DNA of 22,739 nucleotides from an uncultured Porphyromonadaceae bacterium (GTDB taxonomy: Bacteria > Bacteroidota > Bacteroidia > Bacteroidales > CAMTPD01), in NCBI GenBank assembly GCA_947074265.1, contig CAMTPD010000001.1, positions 1-22,739 on the forward strand. The letters run 5' to 3'. The notes under the pieces are model-generated. The model was given only the letters and a program-made list of their open reading frames with translations. It searched no databases and had not been told where the DNA came from. The translations under genes were made by a program, and so were the position numbers. This document shows positions 1 through 9,700 of this stretch, in pieces; the first letter of the stretch is position 1, and each line of letters starts with the position of its first letter.

Positions 1-1
1 T

Positions 2-907
2 ATTTATGCGACAAACTCAGGTTACGCAGGTGAAGATTCAATCGAACTTGTAAAGAAAGATCGTGATGGTCGTCTTCAATTATTCATGATTGCTCCATCT
101 GACCTTCGCACCATTGATAAGACTGCTAAGATTCAAACATTTGGCAAACCAGTTCTTTTAGAACAACCTGAAAACAGATCTGTTACGGGGTATTGCACAC
201 GAAAGTGTTTATCTTATGATCCAGCTCAACCAACAACAGGTGTTGCTCAAACGTATGGTTGTATCGTATTCAGAGCTGCAGAAGCATATCTAAACTACAT
301 TGAAGCATCATACGTTAAAAATGGATCATTAGATGCTAAAGCAACAGAATACTGGAAAGCTCTTCGCTCAAGAGCTGGTGTTAGTGATGATTTGAATAAA
401 ACAATCGCAGCTACAGACCTAAGCAAAGAAGGCGACTGGGCTAAATATTCAGGAACGTCACTAGTAGACCCTACTTTGTTCAACATCCGCCGCGAACGTC
501 GTAATGAATTCATGTCTGAAGGTTTCCGCTACGAAGACTTGATCCGTTGGAGAGCATTGGATATGGTTAAAAACTATCAGCTTGAAGGTTTCAACCTATG
601 GGAAAGTACTTATGCGAATCAGTATGTTGATGAAGATGGTAAAAACGAATTCATCGAAGAAGGATCTTCTGACAAACAAGCGAATGTTTCGAATCGCAAA
701 AACAGCAAGTATATCCGTCCTAACCAAATCATCAAAACAAACAACAAAGTTTACGATGGTTACAACTGGAGTACTGCAAACTATTTGGAGCCGATCGCAA
801 TTCAGCACTTCCTGATTACTGCATCAAATCCTTCAGATCTTACAAGTTCTCCAATCTATCAAAACCCTCAATGGTCGCTTGAAGCAAACACACCTGCTAT
901 CGACTAA
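2..907 (+). CDS. SusD/RagB-family outer-membrane glycan-binding lipoprotein, 3' part only
   Basis: The reading frame is open from the first bases, so this is the C-terminal 301 residues of a longer protein; the start and lipoprotein signal lie outside the window. The SusD C-terminal signature is visible around fragment residues 161-185 (IRRERRNEFMSEGFRYEDL followed by IRW), and the chain ends in the usual SusD tail (YLEPIAIQHFLI, then NPQW close to the end). SusD-family proteins sit on the outer leaflet of the outer membrane and cap a SusC-type TonB-dependent transporter, helping to capture oligosaccharides. The SusC partner is expected just upstream, outside the window. The substrate cannot be told from this fragment. 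A terminator follows about 80 bases after the stop, so this is the last gene of its unit. Family assignment is firm; the specific role is unknown. Confidence 0.93.
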   Translation: MYATNSGYAGEDSIELVKKDRDGRLQLFMIAPSDLRTIDKTAKIQTFGKPVLLEQPENRSVTGYCTRKCLSYDPAQPTTGVAQTYGCIVFRAAEAYLNYIEASYVKNGSLDAKATEYWKALRSRAGVSDDLNKTIAATDLSKEGDWAKYSGTSLVDPTLFNIRRERRNEFMSEGFRYEDLIRWRALDMVKNYQLEGFNLWESTYANQYVDEDGKNEFIEEGSSDKQANVSNRKNSKYIRPNQIIKTNNKVYDGYNWSTANYLEPIAIQHFLITASNPSDLTSSPIYQNPQWSLEANTPAID

Positions 908-984
908 TCGAGCACAGAGAACTGTAAATATAAAAGTAGATTTAACCTACCTTTCTATTTATAATTAATACTACTAAAATAAAG

Positions 985-1010
985 GAGTCGTTCTTCGGAA
1001 CGGCTCTTTT
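985..1010 (+). terminator. Rho-independent terminator after the SusD-like gene
   Basis: A 9-bp stem (985-993 with 998-1006, one G-U pair) closes on a UUCG tetraloop and is followed directly by four T. It sits about 80 bases after the SusD-like stop and points with that gene. Confidence 0.85.
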
Positions 1011-1117
1011 GCGTTATATAGGCTATCATCTACAAAAAAACACCTTTTTAGTTCGCAATCTTTCGATGTTATTTGTTTACTATAAAACAAGTAAGAAACC
1101 AATAAATTATTACGATT

Positions 1118-1222
1118 ATGGGACTAAATATGGACATGGGCGAATTGCTTATTTATGTTGTTTTGATCGGGGCATTTATCTACATCATCGGGCGACTCAC
1201 TCGCCGCAAGAAAGATAAATAA
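1118..1222 (+). CDS. Small single-span membrane protein (34 aa), hypothetical
   Basis: This is an ATG-to-TAA reading frame of 34 codons. It starts MGLNMDMGEL, continues with one hydrophobic segment at about residues 10-25 (LLIYVVLIGAFIYIIG), and ends in a strongly basic tail (RLTRRKKDK). This is the classic layout of a small inner-membrane protein with its C-terminus in the cytoplasm. The frame is bracketed by two intrinsic terminators (985-1010 and 1233-1275), the second starting about 10 bases after the stop, so the interval looks like an independent transcription unit made for this product. No clear Shine-Dalgarno sequence is seen, which is normal for Bacteroidetes. Internal ATG codons at 1130 and 1136 are alternative starts. 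A longer overlapping frame in another phase (1009-1218) has no protein-like character. The function is not recognised. Confidence 0.6.
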   Translation: MGLNMDMGELLIYVVLIGAFIYIIGRLTRRKKDK

Positions 1223-1232
1223 AACAATTAAA

Positions 1233-1275
1233 CCGTCTGCGCTTGAAATTTTTTCAAAAACAGACGGCTATTTTT
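1233..1275 (+). terminator. Rho-independent terminator after the 34-aa gene
   Basis: The outer stem is ccgtctg (1233-1239) with cagacgg (1261-1267). It encloses a second hairpin, ttgaaa (1243-1248) with tttcaa (1252-1257). A T-rich tail (ctattttt) follows. The element lies about 10 bases after the small gene and about 80 bases before the thioredoxin-like gene. Confidence 0.8.
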
Positions 1276-1356
1276 ATAAAATAAAACACTCAGAAGAAAC
1301 TATGAACTGATTTAATTCATACTTTTACCGCTGAGTATTAACGTTTATCTCATATT

Positions 1357-2517
1357 ATGAAGAAGTTTATTTCATTATTCGTAGGAGGCGGACTATTAAC
1401 CATTGCCTCTTGTACCCAAGCACCAACCGGAAACCTTACCGGTGTCATTAATGGTGTAGAAAGTGATTCTGTAATCGTAGCTTATGCCCCAATGGGACAA
1501 AGAGGTCTTATCCGCGATACTGTCGCATTGAAAGACAAAAAGATCAACTTCAATTTGCCTGATTCTACTGCATTAATGGTATCGATATTGGAGTTACCAA
1601 AAACGTTCCCAGACGGAAATATGCGTGCGATGCGTATGGATGCAATTAATTTCTTCCGTTTCCCAAATGAGAAAGTTAATGTAAAAGCAGACTTCACAGA
1701 GACAGGTCTTGATTACGATATCACAGGCACACCTCTATACGATGAATTGAAAAAAACAGAAAAAGATCATAGACCGATCAAAGATAAAATAAAAGCCGGA
1801 AAAAGCAAATTCAGAAAGATGCAGATGGAAGGCACGCAAGATAGCCTGTTGCGTTTAGAATATGATAAAATGATGCCTTTATTCGACTCTTTGAATGCAT
1901 ATAAGATGCAATACATCCGCAACAACCCGGGTAGTGTTGTTTCTGGTTTCTATTTTAATACACTTCCAGCAGATAGTGCGATTGCATTCTACGAGATCAT
2001 CACTCCTGAAGTAAAGAATGGTCCGTTTAAAGAAGTGATCGACAACCACATGACTAGTGCTAACAAACAAATCGCCATCAATAAAGCAAAAGAAAACATT
2101 GCTGTCGGCAAGCAAGCACCAGACTTTACATTGACAGACATCAACGGCAAACCGTTTACACTATCTTCGCTTTATGGCAAAGGAAAATACATCGTACTCG
2201 ACTTCTGGGGTGTATGGTGCGGATGGTGTATCAAAGGTTTCCCTGAAATGAAATCTTACTACGAAAAATACAACAAGAAAGTAGAATTCGTGGGCATCGA
2301 CTGTAACGATACAGAAGAGAAATGGAAACAAGGTGTAGCAGACAACCAACTACCTTGGATCAACGTTCGCAACACAAAAGAGAACGATATCACAACAACT
2401 TATGCCATCCAAGGCTTCCCAACCAAGATGATTATCAGCCCTAAAGGCGAAATTGAAGCTGTTGTGCTTGGAGAATCTCCAGAATTCTACAAAAAGCTTG
2501 ACGAACTTCTTAAATAA
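1357..2517 (+). CDS. TlpA/ResA-like thiol:disulfide oxidoreductase lipoprotein with DUF4369-type N-terminal domain
   Basis: This is a 386-residue periplasm-facing lipoprotein. The signal peptide ends in a lipobox with Cys19 (TIASC). Residues about 25-240 are a beta-rich then helical region typical of the DUF4369-type N-terminal domain of Bacteroidetes thioredoxin lipoproteins. Residues about 250-386 are a thioredoxin fold of the AhpC/TSA-redoxin type, with the active-site motif C288-G-W-C291 (in WGVWCGWC) and the cis-proline at P355 (GFPT). Members of this family reduce or shuffle disulfides in envelope proteins. The electron donor and client are not evident here. The gene stands alone between two terminators (1233-1275 and 2538-2571). 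The fold and active site are clear; the exact physiological partner is not. Confidence 0.9.
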   Translation: MKKFISLFVGGGLLTIASCTQAPTGNLTGVINGVESDSVIVAYAPMGQRGLIRDTVALKDKKINFNLPDSTALMVSILELPKTFPDGNMRAMRMDAINFFRFPNEKVNVKADFTETGLDYDITGTPLYDELKKTEKDHRPIKDKIKAGKSKFRKMQMEGTQDSLLRLEYDKMMPLFDSLNAYKMQYIRNNPGSVVSGFYFNTLPADSAIAFYEIITPEVKNGPFKEVIDNHMTSANKQIAINKAKENIAVGKQAPDFTLTDINGKPFTLSSLYGKGKYIVLDFWGVWCGWCIKGFPEMKSYYEKYNKKVEFVGIDCNDTEEKWKQGVADNQLPWINVRNTKENDITTTYAIQGFPTKMIISPKGEIEAVVLGESPEFYKKLDELLK

Positions 2518-2537
2518 GAAAAATATCTTTTATCTTC

Positions 2538-2571
2538 AAGGGTGATTCTCAACAGAGGGTCACCCTTTTTT
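2538..2571 (+). terminator. Rho-independent terminator after the thioredoxin-like gene
   Basis: A perfect 8-bp stem, aagggtga (2538-2545) with tcaccctt (2560-2567), is followed by a run of T. It begins about 20 bases after the stop codon. Confidence 0.88.
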
Positions 2572-2647
2572 AGTGCTTATACTTTTACATAAGTACAGTA
2601 ATCGGCAGAAAAGATAACTTATCTATAACCTTATTTTTTACAATAAC

Positions 2648-5086
2648 ATGAAACACTTATTCTACAAAGTTGCATGCCTTTGTACCACAGCAACTTTACT
2701 TGGCAGTTGTTCCCAAAGCAACAACCTCACGTATCAAACCGGTCCATTCCTCCTTTCGATCAACGACAAGGGTAACGTAACCGAACTCACAGATGCGAAT
2801 ACCGGCACCAACTACCTTGCTAGTCAGGAAACCTCTCCCCTATTAGCTATTCGTGTAAACAATCAATTCGAGGCCCCTTCGAAATTAGAATGGGATGAAA
2901 CCAAAGAAAACCTCACCCTGACTTTCCCTCAAAACGATGTACAGGTGAAGTTGAAAGCTGTGAAACACCCCAAATACATATCGTTTGAAGTAGCAGAAGT
3001 TACCAACAATAACAATGTGGATCTTGTAACTTGGGGACCTTATGCCAATGCCATTTCCAAACAAGTAGGCGAATGTGTAGGTGTAGTGCGTGGCGATGAT
3101 TTTGCGTTAGGAATACAAGCATTGAACCCGAAAACCATCGGTGGCTATCCTACCAACGAAGACGATACCGATCCTTCGTTCGATATATTCGCAACAACTT
3201 CACTGGTCGATGTTGCCGACAGTATGCAAGTACTTTACCGTGGTCAAACCGCTATGCACCAACCTTGGGGTAGCGTGATTCAAGCCTATTGCCGTAACCG
3301 ATTCGAAGACCGCGTGATTCCGATGTGGAATCATGATAAATTTGTCGCACCGGCCTACAACGACGGCGGTGTAATCGGATCAAAAATTGCCCTATTCGGA
3401 TGTGTTCCCGACAGTGTATTGAATTACATTGCCGACATTGAGCAAGGCGAAGGGTTGCCTCATCCGATGATTGATGGCGAGTGGAGTAAAACTTCACCTT
3501 CGGCAGCACAAGCGTACATCATTTACGATTTCGACGAGAAAACACTTGACGACGCCATTTCCTTTACAAAGAAAACGGGATTGAAATACCTTTACCATGG
3601 CGGACCGTTCAAAACTTGGGGTAAGTTCGAGCTCAATCCCGACCAATTCCCCAACGGATATGCTAGTTTGAAAAACTGTGTAGACAGAGCAAACAAAGAA
3701 GGAATCAAGTTGGGACTTCACACATTGTCAAACTTCACAACCACCAACGACCCTTATGTTACTCCGGTACCGGACAAACGTCTCGCCAAAGTAGGCTCCG
3801 GTCTTATCGTTGAAAATATAGATGCTTCTGCAAAAGAGATACCAATCTCCTCGCCCGACTTCTTCAACGAAATGCGAAACAACACATTACACGGTGTAAT
3901 GGTAGGAGACGAACTCATACGTTACGAAAAAGTGAGCGACAAGGCGCCATGGACATTGCTCAATTGCCAGCGCGGAGCTTGGGGTACCAAAGCAGCTGCT
4001 CATACCAAAGGAGATACCATCAGTAAACTACTCGACCACGGCTATGCTGTCTTCCTTACCGATACCGAGTTAACCAAAGAACAAGGCCGCAACCTGGCCG
4101 ACCTGTTCAACGAGACCGGAATCATGCAGATCTCGTTCGATGGTCTCGAAGGAGCTTGGTCTACCGGATTAGGACAATACGGGTTGTCACTTATGATCAA
4201 AGAATGGTACGACAACTTGGAAGAGCCCTACAAAAACTGCATCAACGATGCCAGCATGACAACGCATTACAACTGGCACACCTTTACACGAATGAACTGG
4301 GGCGAACCATGGTATGCAGGTTTTCGCGAAAGCCAACTCAACTACCGCCTTATGAACCAAGACTTCTATCGTCGCAACCTGATACCAAATATGTTGGGCT
4401 GGTTCAAGTACGGACCGCAAACCGGTATTGAAGATGTAGAATGGTTACTTGCACGATCAGCAGCATTCGATGCTGGTTATACGTTGGTTACCAACAAGGC
4501 AGCCGTTGAGCAAAACGGACTTTCCGAGCAAAACATCACAGCCATACGCGAATGGGAAAAAGCACGCCTATCGGGAGCATTCCCAAAAGAGCTGAAAATG
4601 GAAATGGAACACTTGGCAAACGAGTACCACCTCGAGCCTATTTCAGAAACCTCTTGGGATCTTTATCCGTACGATGTACAGCGATTCAAACATACCAATG
4701 TGGTGCGTCAGCCGGGCGAACCCGTGCAATCGAAATGGGAATACAACAACACCAACAGCCGTCAGCCAATACAGTTCTTACTCAAAGCCGACGAAAATAT
4801 AAAAGAGCCGGTACTTTCGATCAACAACTACAGCACCGTACCTCTCGGCACTTATTTGAAGAAAGACGAAACTGCAAAATATACCGGTAGAGACAAAGTT
4901 ATTATCTACGATCAAAACTGGAAAGAACTACGTTCAGTACCTGTAGAAGCATCGGCAATGATGGTCGACAATGGTAACGTAAGTTTAGTATTCACCTGCA
5001 AATTCGATTCCGAAGACAACACCAAGCAAGCATCTGCCGAATTCAAAACCGTAGGTGATAAAATGACGCTTTCAGCTCTTAGGTAA
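2648..5086 (+). CDS. Large lipoprotein resembling a TIM-barrel glycoside hydrolase, family not identified
   Basis: This is an 812-residue protein with a lipoprotein signal ending at Cys21 (LLGSC). Residues about 25-285 are beta-rich, like the N-terminal sandwich domain of many glycosidases. Residues about 285-625 alternate beta and alpha in a TIM-barrel manner, with strand ends such as YLYHGGPF, LGLHTLSNF (H358) and MQISFDGLEG (D498, E501). D498 and E501 are plausible catalytic acids, but this is inference. The remaining C-terminal part looks like a beta sandwich. Residues about 392-458 form an unusual beta insert with the motif R442-G-A-W-G-T-K-A-A-A-H-T-K-G455, reminiscent of phage tail and fibre proteins. 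The gene is monocistronic, with terminators on both sides. The protein probably acts on a carbohydrate at the cell surface or in the periplasm. I do not recognise a specific CAZy family and assign no substrate. Confidence 0.65.
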   Translation: MKHLFYKVACLCTTATLLGSCSQSNNLTYQTGPFLLSINDKGNVTELTDANTGTNYLASQETSPLLAIRVNNQFEAPSKLEWDETKENLTLTFPQNDVQVKLKAVKHPKYISFEVAEVTNNNNVDLVTWGPYANAISKQVGECVGVVRGDDFALGIQALNPKTIGGYPTNEDDTDPSFDIFATTSLVDVADSMQVLYRGQTAMHQPWGSVIQAYCRNRFEDRVIPMWNHDKFVAPAYNDGGVIGSKIALFGCVPDSVLNYIADIEQGEGLPHPMIDGEWSKTSPSAAQAYIIYDFDEKTLDDAISFTKKTGLKYLYHGGPFKTWGKFELNPDQFPNGYASLKNCVDRANKEGIKLGLHTLSNFTTTNDPYVTPVPDKRLAKVGSGLIVENIDASAKEIPISSPDFFNEMRNNTLHGVMVGDELIRYEKVSDKAPWTLLNCQRGAWGTKAAAHTKGDTISKLLDHGYAVFLTDTELTKEQGRNLADLFNETGIMQISFDGLEGAWSTGLGQYGLSLMIKEWYDNLEEPYKNCINDASMTTHYNWHTFTRMNWGEPWYAGFRESQLNYRLMNQDFYRRNLIPNMLGWFKYGPQTGIEDVEWLLARSAAFDAGYTLVTNKAAVEQNGLSEQNITAIREWEKARLSGAFPKELKMEMEHLANEYHLEPISETSWDLYPYDVQRFKHTNVVRQPGEPVQSKWEYNNTNSRQPIQFLLKADENIKEPVLSINNYSTVPLGTYLKKDETAKYTGRDKVIIYDQNWKELRSVPVEASAMMVDNGNVSLVFTCKFDSEDNTKQASAEFKTVGDKMTLSALR

Positions 5087-5181
5087 CAACAGCAAACATA
5101 CTTATTAACAAAACAACTTCTTATATTTAATTAATCAAACGTTATAGTGCTATACCATTCGTAACGTTGAGATACAAAAAC

Positions 5182-5226
5182 AAAGGCATTGCGTAGATAT
5201 AGACTATATCCACGCAGTGCCTTTTC
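5182..5226 (+). terminator. Rho-independent terminator after the hydrolase-like lipoprotein gene
   Basis: A long hairpin has a 13-bp outer stem (5182-5194 with 5212-5224, one G-U pair), a one-base internal mismatch, a 6-bp inner stem gatata/tatatc (5196-5201 with 5205-5210) and a 3-base loop. The T stretch overlaps and follows the right arm. It lies about 95 bases after the stop. Confidence 0.85.
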
Positions 5227-5633
5227 GTATATATTTAGACAGTTTATAGATATATTCACAACAAAACAACCTCTAATCCTACCAAAAACACCATTTGTAA
5301 GCAGTAAACAACGAGTAGATCTTCACTACAGAAGCTATTTTAGTATTAAAAAAAGCTTACAGATTTAAAGAGCGTAAATAAAAGCCGTATATAAAACTCA
5401 GAAGCAATAACAATTTACATTCGACAACACAACTACAAACAACCGTTTAATTAAACACAGAAACAGCATGCATTAACTATTATAAGTTTTAATGGTTATT
5501 CATTTTAAAGGGCTTGTTAAACAACTTAAACTGAATTGGTACTATGGCAGTCATCTTCTATTTTTATAATAATAAAAAGACCGTATCTGTAAACTCCGAA
5601 GATGGAGTCTGTAAAATTAAACCGTTTAGACAA
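5227..5633 (+). promoter_or_regulatory. Long AT-rich leader of the efflux operon with palindromes
   Basis: About 400 bases without a convincing gene separate the previous terminator from the adaptor gene, so the efflux promoter must lie here. Two palindromes are visible: gtttaattaaac at 5445-5456 and ttgttaaacaa at 5514-5524. A small hairpin, actcc/ggagt (5593-5597 with 5604-5608), lies 25-40 bases before the chosen start and is bracketed by tctgtaaa at 5586-5593 and 5608-5615. A TAAGTTTT at 5483-5490 differs by one base from the Bacteroides -7 consensus TAnnTTTG, but no matching -33 element was found, so no promoter is placed. The palindromes are candidate operators only. Confidence 0.4.
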
Positions 5634-6779
5634 ATGAGAATTAAGTTTATGTTGCTAGCGTTAGTCATTTCCGCTTCCTTAATGACTGCGTGCAAAAAAG
5701 AGGCAGAACCAGAAAGACCCGTTGTTGCATACGAGAAACCTGTTGTGCGCAACGTTGAAATCGAAGACGACTATGTAGGACGTATTCGTGCCAATAAGTA
5801 CGTTGAGGTTCGCGCCCGCGTTGAAGGCTATCTTGAAGGAATGCTTTTTGAGGAAGGAAAGAAAGTAGAACAAAACGCGCCGCTTTTTGTCATCAGTCAA
5901 GCACAATACAAAGCGCGTGTAGACAAAGCCAGAGCTCAGCTCAAGAAAGATCAGGCAGCAACGGCAAAAGCTACCCGTGACGTAGAACGCCTGCGCCCGC
6001 TTTACGAACAAAATGCAGCCAGTCAGCTCGATCTCGACAATGCAATTGCGGCAAAAGAAAACGCCGAAGCAAATGCAGCAATGAGCAAAGCCGACTTGGA
6101 GCAAGCCGAACTTCAACTCAGTTATACCGTTGTGAAGTCGCCTATCAGCGGCTACATGAGTGAACGTCACGTAGACATCGGTACGCTTGTAGGTCCCGGC
6201 GCACAATCTCTCCTTGCCACAGTGGTACAAAGCGACACCGTACTTGTCGATTTCCGCATGACAGCCCTTGATTATCAAAAGAGTTTGGAGCGCAACGTAC
6301 GTTTGGGTCAGCTCGACTCTACCCGTTCGTGGCAACCAACCGTAGAAGTTACTCTTGCCGACAATACCATCTATCCACTTAAAGGAATCGTAGACTTTGC
6401 CGAGCCCAAGGTAGATCCGCAAACCGGAACCTTTACCGTTCGTGCACGTCTAGCCAATCCCGATCAAGAATTACTACCCGGACAGTTTACCAAAGTAACG
6501 TTGCTACAAGACGTTATCGAAAATGCTGTCGTAATTCCACGCAAAGCTTTATCAATTGAAACAGGTGGTGCATTTGTTTACATCATTCGTCGCGACAGTA
6601 CAATCGAAAAGAGATTTGTACAAACAGGCTACGAGATGCAAAACAGCATCGTTATAGACCGAGGTCTGGGCACAAATGAGACCATTGTGACCGAAGGGTA
6701 TCACAAGTTAATCCCGGGCATTAAGGTTATGCCTGTTGCTGCCAACCAAGCAAATGGAAGTTCTCAACCAAAACACTAA
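5634..6779 (+). CDS. RND efflux periplasmic adaptor (membrane-fusion protein, AcrA/MexA type), lipoprotein
   Basis: This is a 381-residue adaptor of a tripartite efflux pump, bridging the inner-membrane RND transporter and the outer-membrane channel. The ATG at 5634 is chosen because it opens directly into a lipoprotein signal (MRIKFMLLALVISASLMTAC, Cys20). An in-frame ATG at 5544 would prepend 30 residues that hide the signal. After the Cys come the first half of the lipoyl-type domain (residues about 45-75), a helical hairpin rich in Ala, Lys, Glu and Gln (about 78-150), the second lipoyl half with VKSPISGYMSERHVD, a beta barrel and the membrane-proximal domain (about 280-370). Only 3 bases separate it from the RND gene. 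No TetR/MarR-type regulator adjoins it. Confidence 0.93.
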   Translation: MRIKFMLLALVISASLMTACKKEAEPERPVVAYEKPVVRNVEIEDDYVGRIRANKYVEVRARVEGYLEGMLFEEGKKVEQNAPLFVISQAQYKARVDKARAQLKKDQAATAKATRDVERLRPLYEQNAASQLDLDNAIAAKENAEANAAMSKADLEQAELQLSYTVVKSPISGYMSERHVDIGTLVGPGAQSLLATVVQSDTVLVDFRMTALDYQKSLERNVRLGQLDSTRSWQPTVEVTLADNTIYPLKGIVDFAEPKVDPQTGTFTVRARLANPDQELLPGQFTKVTLLQDVIENAVVIPRKALSIETGGAFVYIIRRDSTIEKRFVQTGYEMQNSIVIDRGLGTNETIVTEGYHKLIPGIKVMPVAANQANGSSQPKH

Positions 6780-6782
6780 GTC

Positions 6783-9700
6783 ATGATAAAGCCAGGATTT
6801 TTTATCGAAAGGCCTGTGTTTTCATGGGTTCTTTCAATCGTAATCATAGTAGTAGGTCTTATCGGTATGCGCCTCTTGCCTATCGATCAGTATCCACAAA
6901 TATCACCTCCCGTTGTTTCCATCTCCACATCGTATCCGGGCGCTAGCTCCGTCACGGTATCCGAAGCCGTGGCAACACCGCTCGAGCAGCAGCTCAACGG
7001 TACTCCCGGTATGATCTACATGGAGTCGAGCAGTTCCAACTCGGGAGGCCTTTCGATCAAGATCACGTTCGACGTAAGTGTCGATCCCGACCTTGCTGCC
7101 ATTGAAGTGCAAAACCGTGTAAAACTTGCCGAGTCGGGGCTTCCTGCCGAGGTAATTCAAAACGGTATCACCATCGAAAAGCAGGCATCGAGTAGTTTGA
7201 TGACCCTTTGTTTGGTATCGGACGACCCGAAGTTTGACGAGATCTACCTCAGTAACTTCGCCACCATCAACGTGATCGACGTACTCAAACGTATTCCCGG
7301 CGTAGGCCGTATCTCCAATGTTGGTAGCCGCTACTACGGTATGCGTATCTGGGTAATGCCCGACAAACTTGCCAACTTCGGCCTTACGGTAAAAGATTTG
7401 CAAGATGCGTTGAAAGATCAAAACCGTGAAGCAGCAGCCGGAGAGTTGGGAATGCAGCCGATAAGCGACTTGGATGTAACCATTCCCATCAGTACAACAG
7501 GCCGCTTTAGCTCGGTACAAGAATTTGAAAACACAGTAGTACGTGCCAACAACGACGGTGCCATCATCCGCATCAAAGACGTGGCGCGCGTATCACTCGA
7601 GTCGTCATCGTACACCACCGAAAGTGGATTGAATAATAAGAATGCTGCCGTGCTTTCGATCAGCCTTTTACCGGGTGCAAACGCGATGGAAGTAGCAAAG
7701 CAGATTCGTGACAACATGAAACAGATACACAAAGACTTTCCCGAAGGTCTCGACTATCTGATTCCGTTCGACGTAACCTCATACATCGACCAGTCTATCA
7801 ACGAAGTATACAAAACACTTTTAGAAGCGTTGATTCTCGTAATCATTGTGGTATATCTTTCGCTTCAAAACTGGCGTGCAACCCTGATACCCGTAATCGC
7901 GGTGCCTATTTCCCTGATCGGAACCTTCGGGGCGATGTTGATCTTGGGCTTCTCGCTCAACCTGCTTACGCTGCTTGGTTTGGTACTCGCCATCGGTATT
8001 GTCGTCGACGATGCCATCGTGGTAGTAGAAAACGTAGAGCGTATCATGCACGAAGAAAAGCTCAATGCTCGTGCGGCAACACACAAGGCAATGAACGAAC
8101 TATCGGGTGCGCTTATCGCAACCTCATTGGTACTGGCCGCCGTGTTTATACCGGTTAGTTTCCTTGACGGCATCACCGGCGCACTGTTCCGCCAGTTTTC
8201 GGTTACCATCGTTGTATCGGTACTGATCTCTACCGTGGTAGCCCTTACGTTGAGTCCGGCAATGTGTGCCATCATTCTGCGCCCCAATACAGGCAAGAAA
8301 AATAAACTCTTCCGCAAGATCGACCAATGGCTCGACAGCGGCAACGCATGGTATGTATCCATTCTTCAGCGCGTAATGCGCATACCGAAGCGTGTATTTG
8401 CCACCTTTGCGCTGGTACTGATCGGCATCTTCGTGATGAATCAGTTGATACCAACTGCCTTTATTCCGGAAGAAGACCAAGGATATTTCAACGTCGAACT
8501 GGAGCTACCCGAAGGAGCTACGCTTGAACGTACCCGCGTAGTTACCGAACGAGCTACAGACTACCTGCTTTCGCTTCCGGCCGTTGCCTATGTGCAAAAC
8601 GTAACCGGTTCGAGTCCGCGTGTAGGAAACTCGCAAGCGCGATCTACCCTCATGGTTATTCTCAAAGACTGGGAGCAACGCTCGTCGTCGGGCATGGATG
8701 TAAACAGCGTAATGGCGCAAGCAGAAAAAGAGTTCAAGCAATATCCCGAAGCCAAAGCATTCTTGAGTAAGCCGCCCGTAATTCCGGGATTGGGAAGCTC
8801 GGGAGGTTTCGAGATGCAACTGCAAGCACGCTCGGGCGCGACATGGCAAAACCTCGTAGACGCAACCGATACACTGATGTATTACGCTTCGGCATCGAAA
8901 GAATTGGGAAGCCTTTCTTCGGCATTGCAATCGGAGATTCCGCAACTTTATTTCGACGTAGACCGCGATCGTGCCAAGTTCTTGGGCATTCCGATGTCGG
9001 AGATCTTCTCTACGATGAAAGCTTACCTCGGTTCGGTTTATGTAAACGACTTCAACCTCTTTAACCGTATCTACAAAGTGTACATCGAGGCCGATGCAGA
9101 ATACAGAGCCAATCAGCAATGCCTGAGTATGTTTTTCGTGAAAACGAAAGAAGGCAACATGATTCCGCTTACAGCCCTTGGTACTACCTCATATACTACC
9201 GGCCCCGGAAACATCAAACGTTTCAACATGTTTACCACCTCGGTAATCAGGGGTGTACCCGCCAACGGATACAGTTCGGGCGAAGCCATGCAAGCCATGG
9301 AGCGTATCGTCAAAGAACACCTACCCAACTACATCAGCATTGAGTGGAGCGGTATGTCGTATCAAGAGAAGAAAGCCGAAGGACAAATGGGACTCATCGT
9401 CGCGTTGGTATTCCTTTTCGTATTCCTTTTCCTTGCGGCACAGTATGAAAGTTGGCTGGTTCCGATATCCGTATTGCTATCGTTGCCGATTGCAGCATTC
9501 GGAGCTTTCCTCAGCATTTGGGTATTTGGCCTCGAAAACGACGTGTACTTCCAGATCGGATTGGTTACACTCATTGGTCTTGCCGCAAAGAATGCCATCT
9601 TGATTGTTGAGTTTGCCAAAGTACAAGTAGACAACGGTGGCGATATAATCACTGCTGCCATCGACGCGGCACGCCTACGTTTCCGTCCCATCGTAATGAC

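Noticed and set aside
1009..1218. 69-codon frame overlapping the 34-aa gene
   Set aside because: It begins inside a terminator T-run, has no recognisable pattern, and the other frame gives a clear membrane peptide.
5544..5633. Upstream in-frame start for the efflux adaptor
   Set aside because: The extra 30 residues would bury the lipoprotein signal that begins at the ATG at 5634.
5679..6422. 247-codon minus-strand frame opposite the efflux adaptor
   Set aside because: It is antisense to a clear adaptor gene, composition follows the complement of that gene, and no domain is recognisable. The same applies to minus-strand frames at 6903-7520, 7865-8362, 8505-9119 and 9362-9814 opposite the RND gene.
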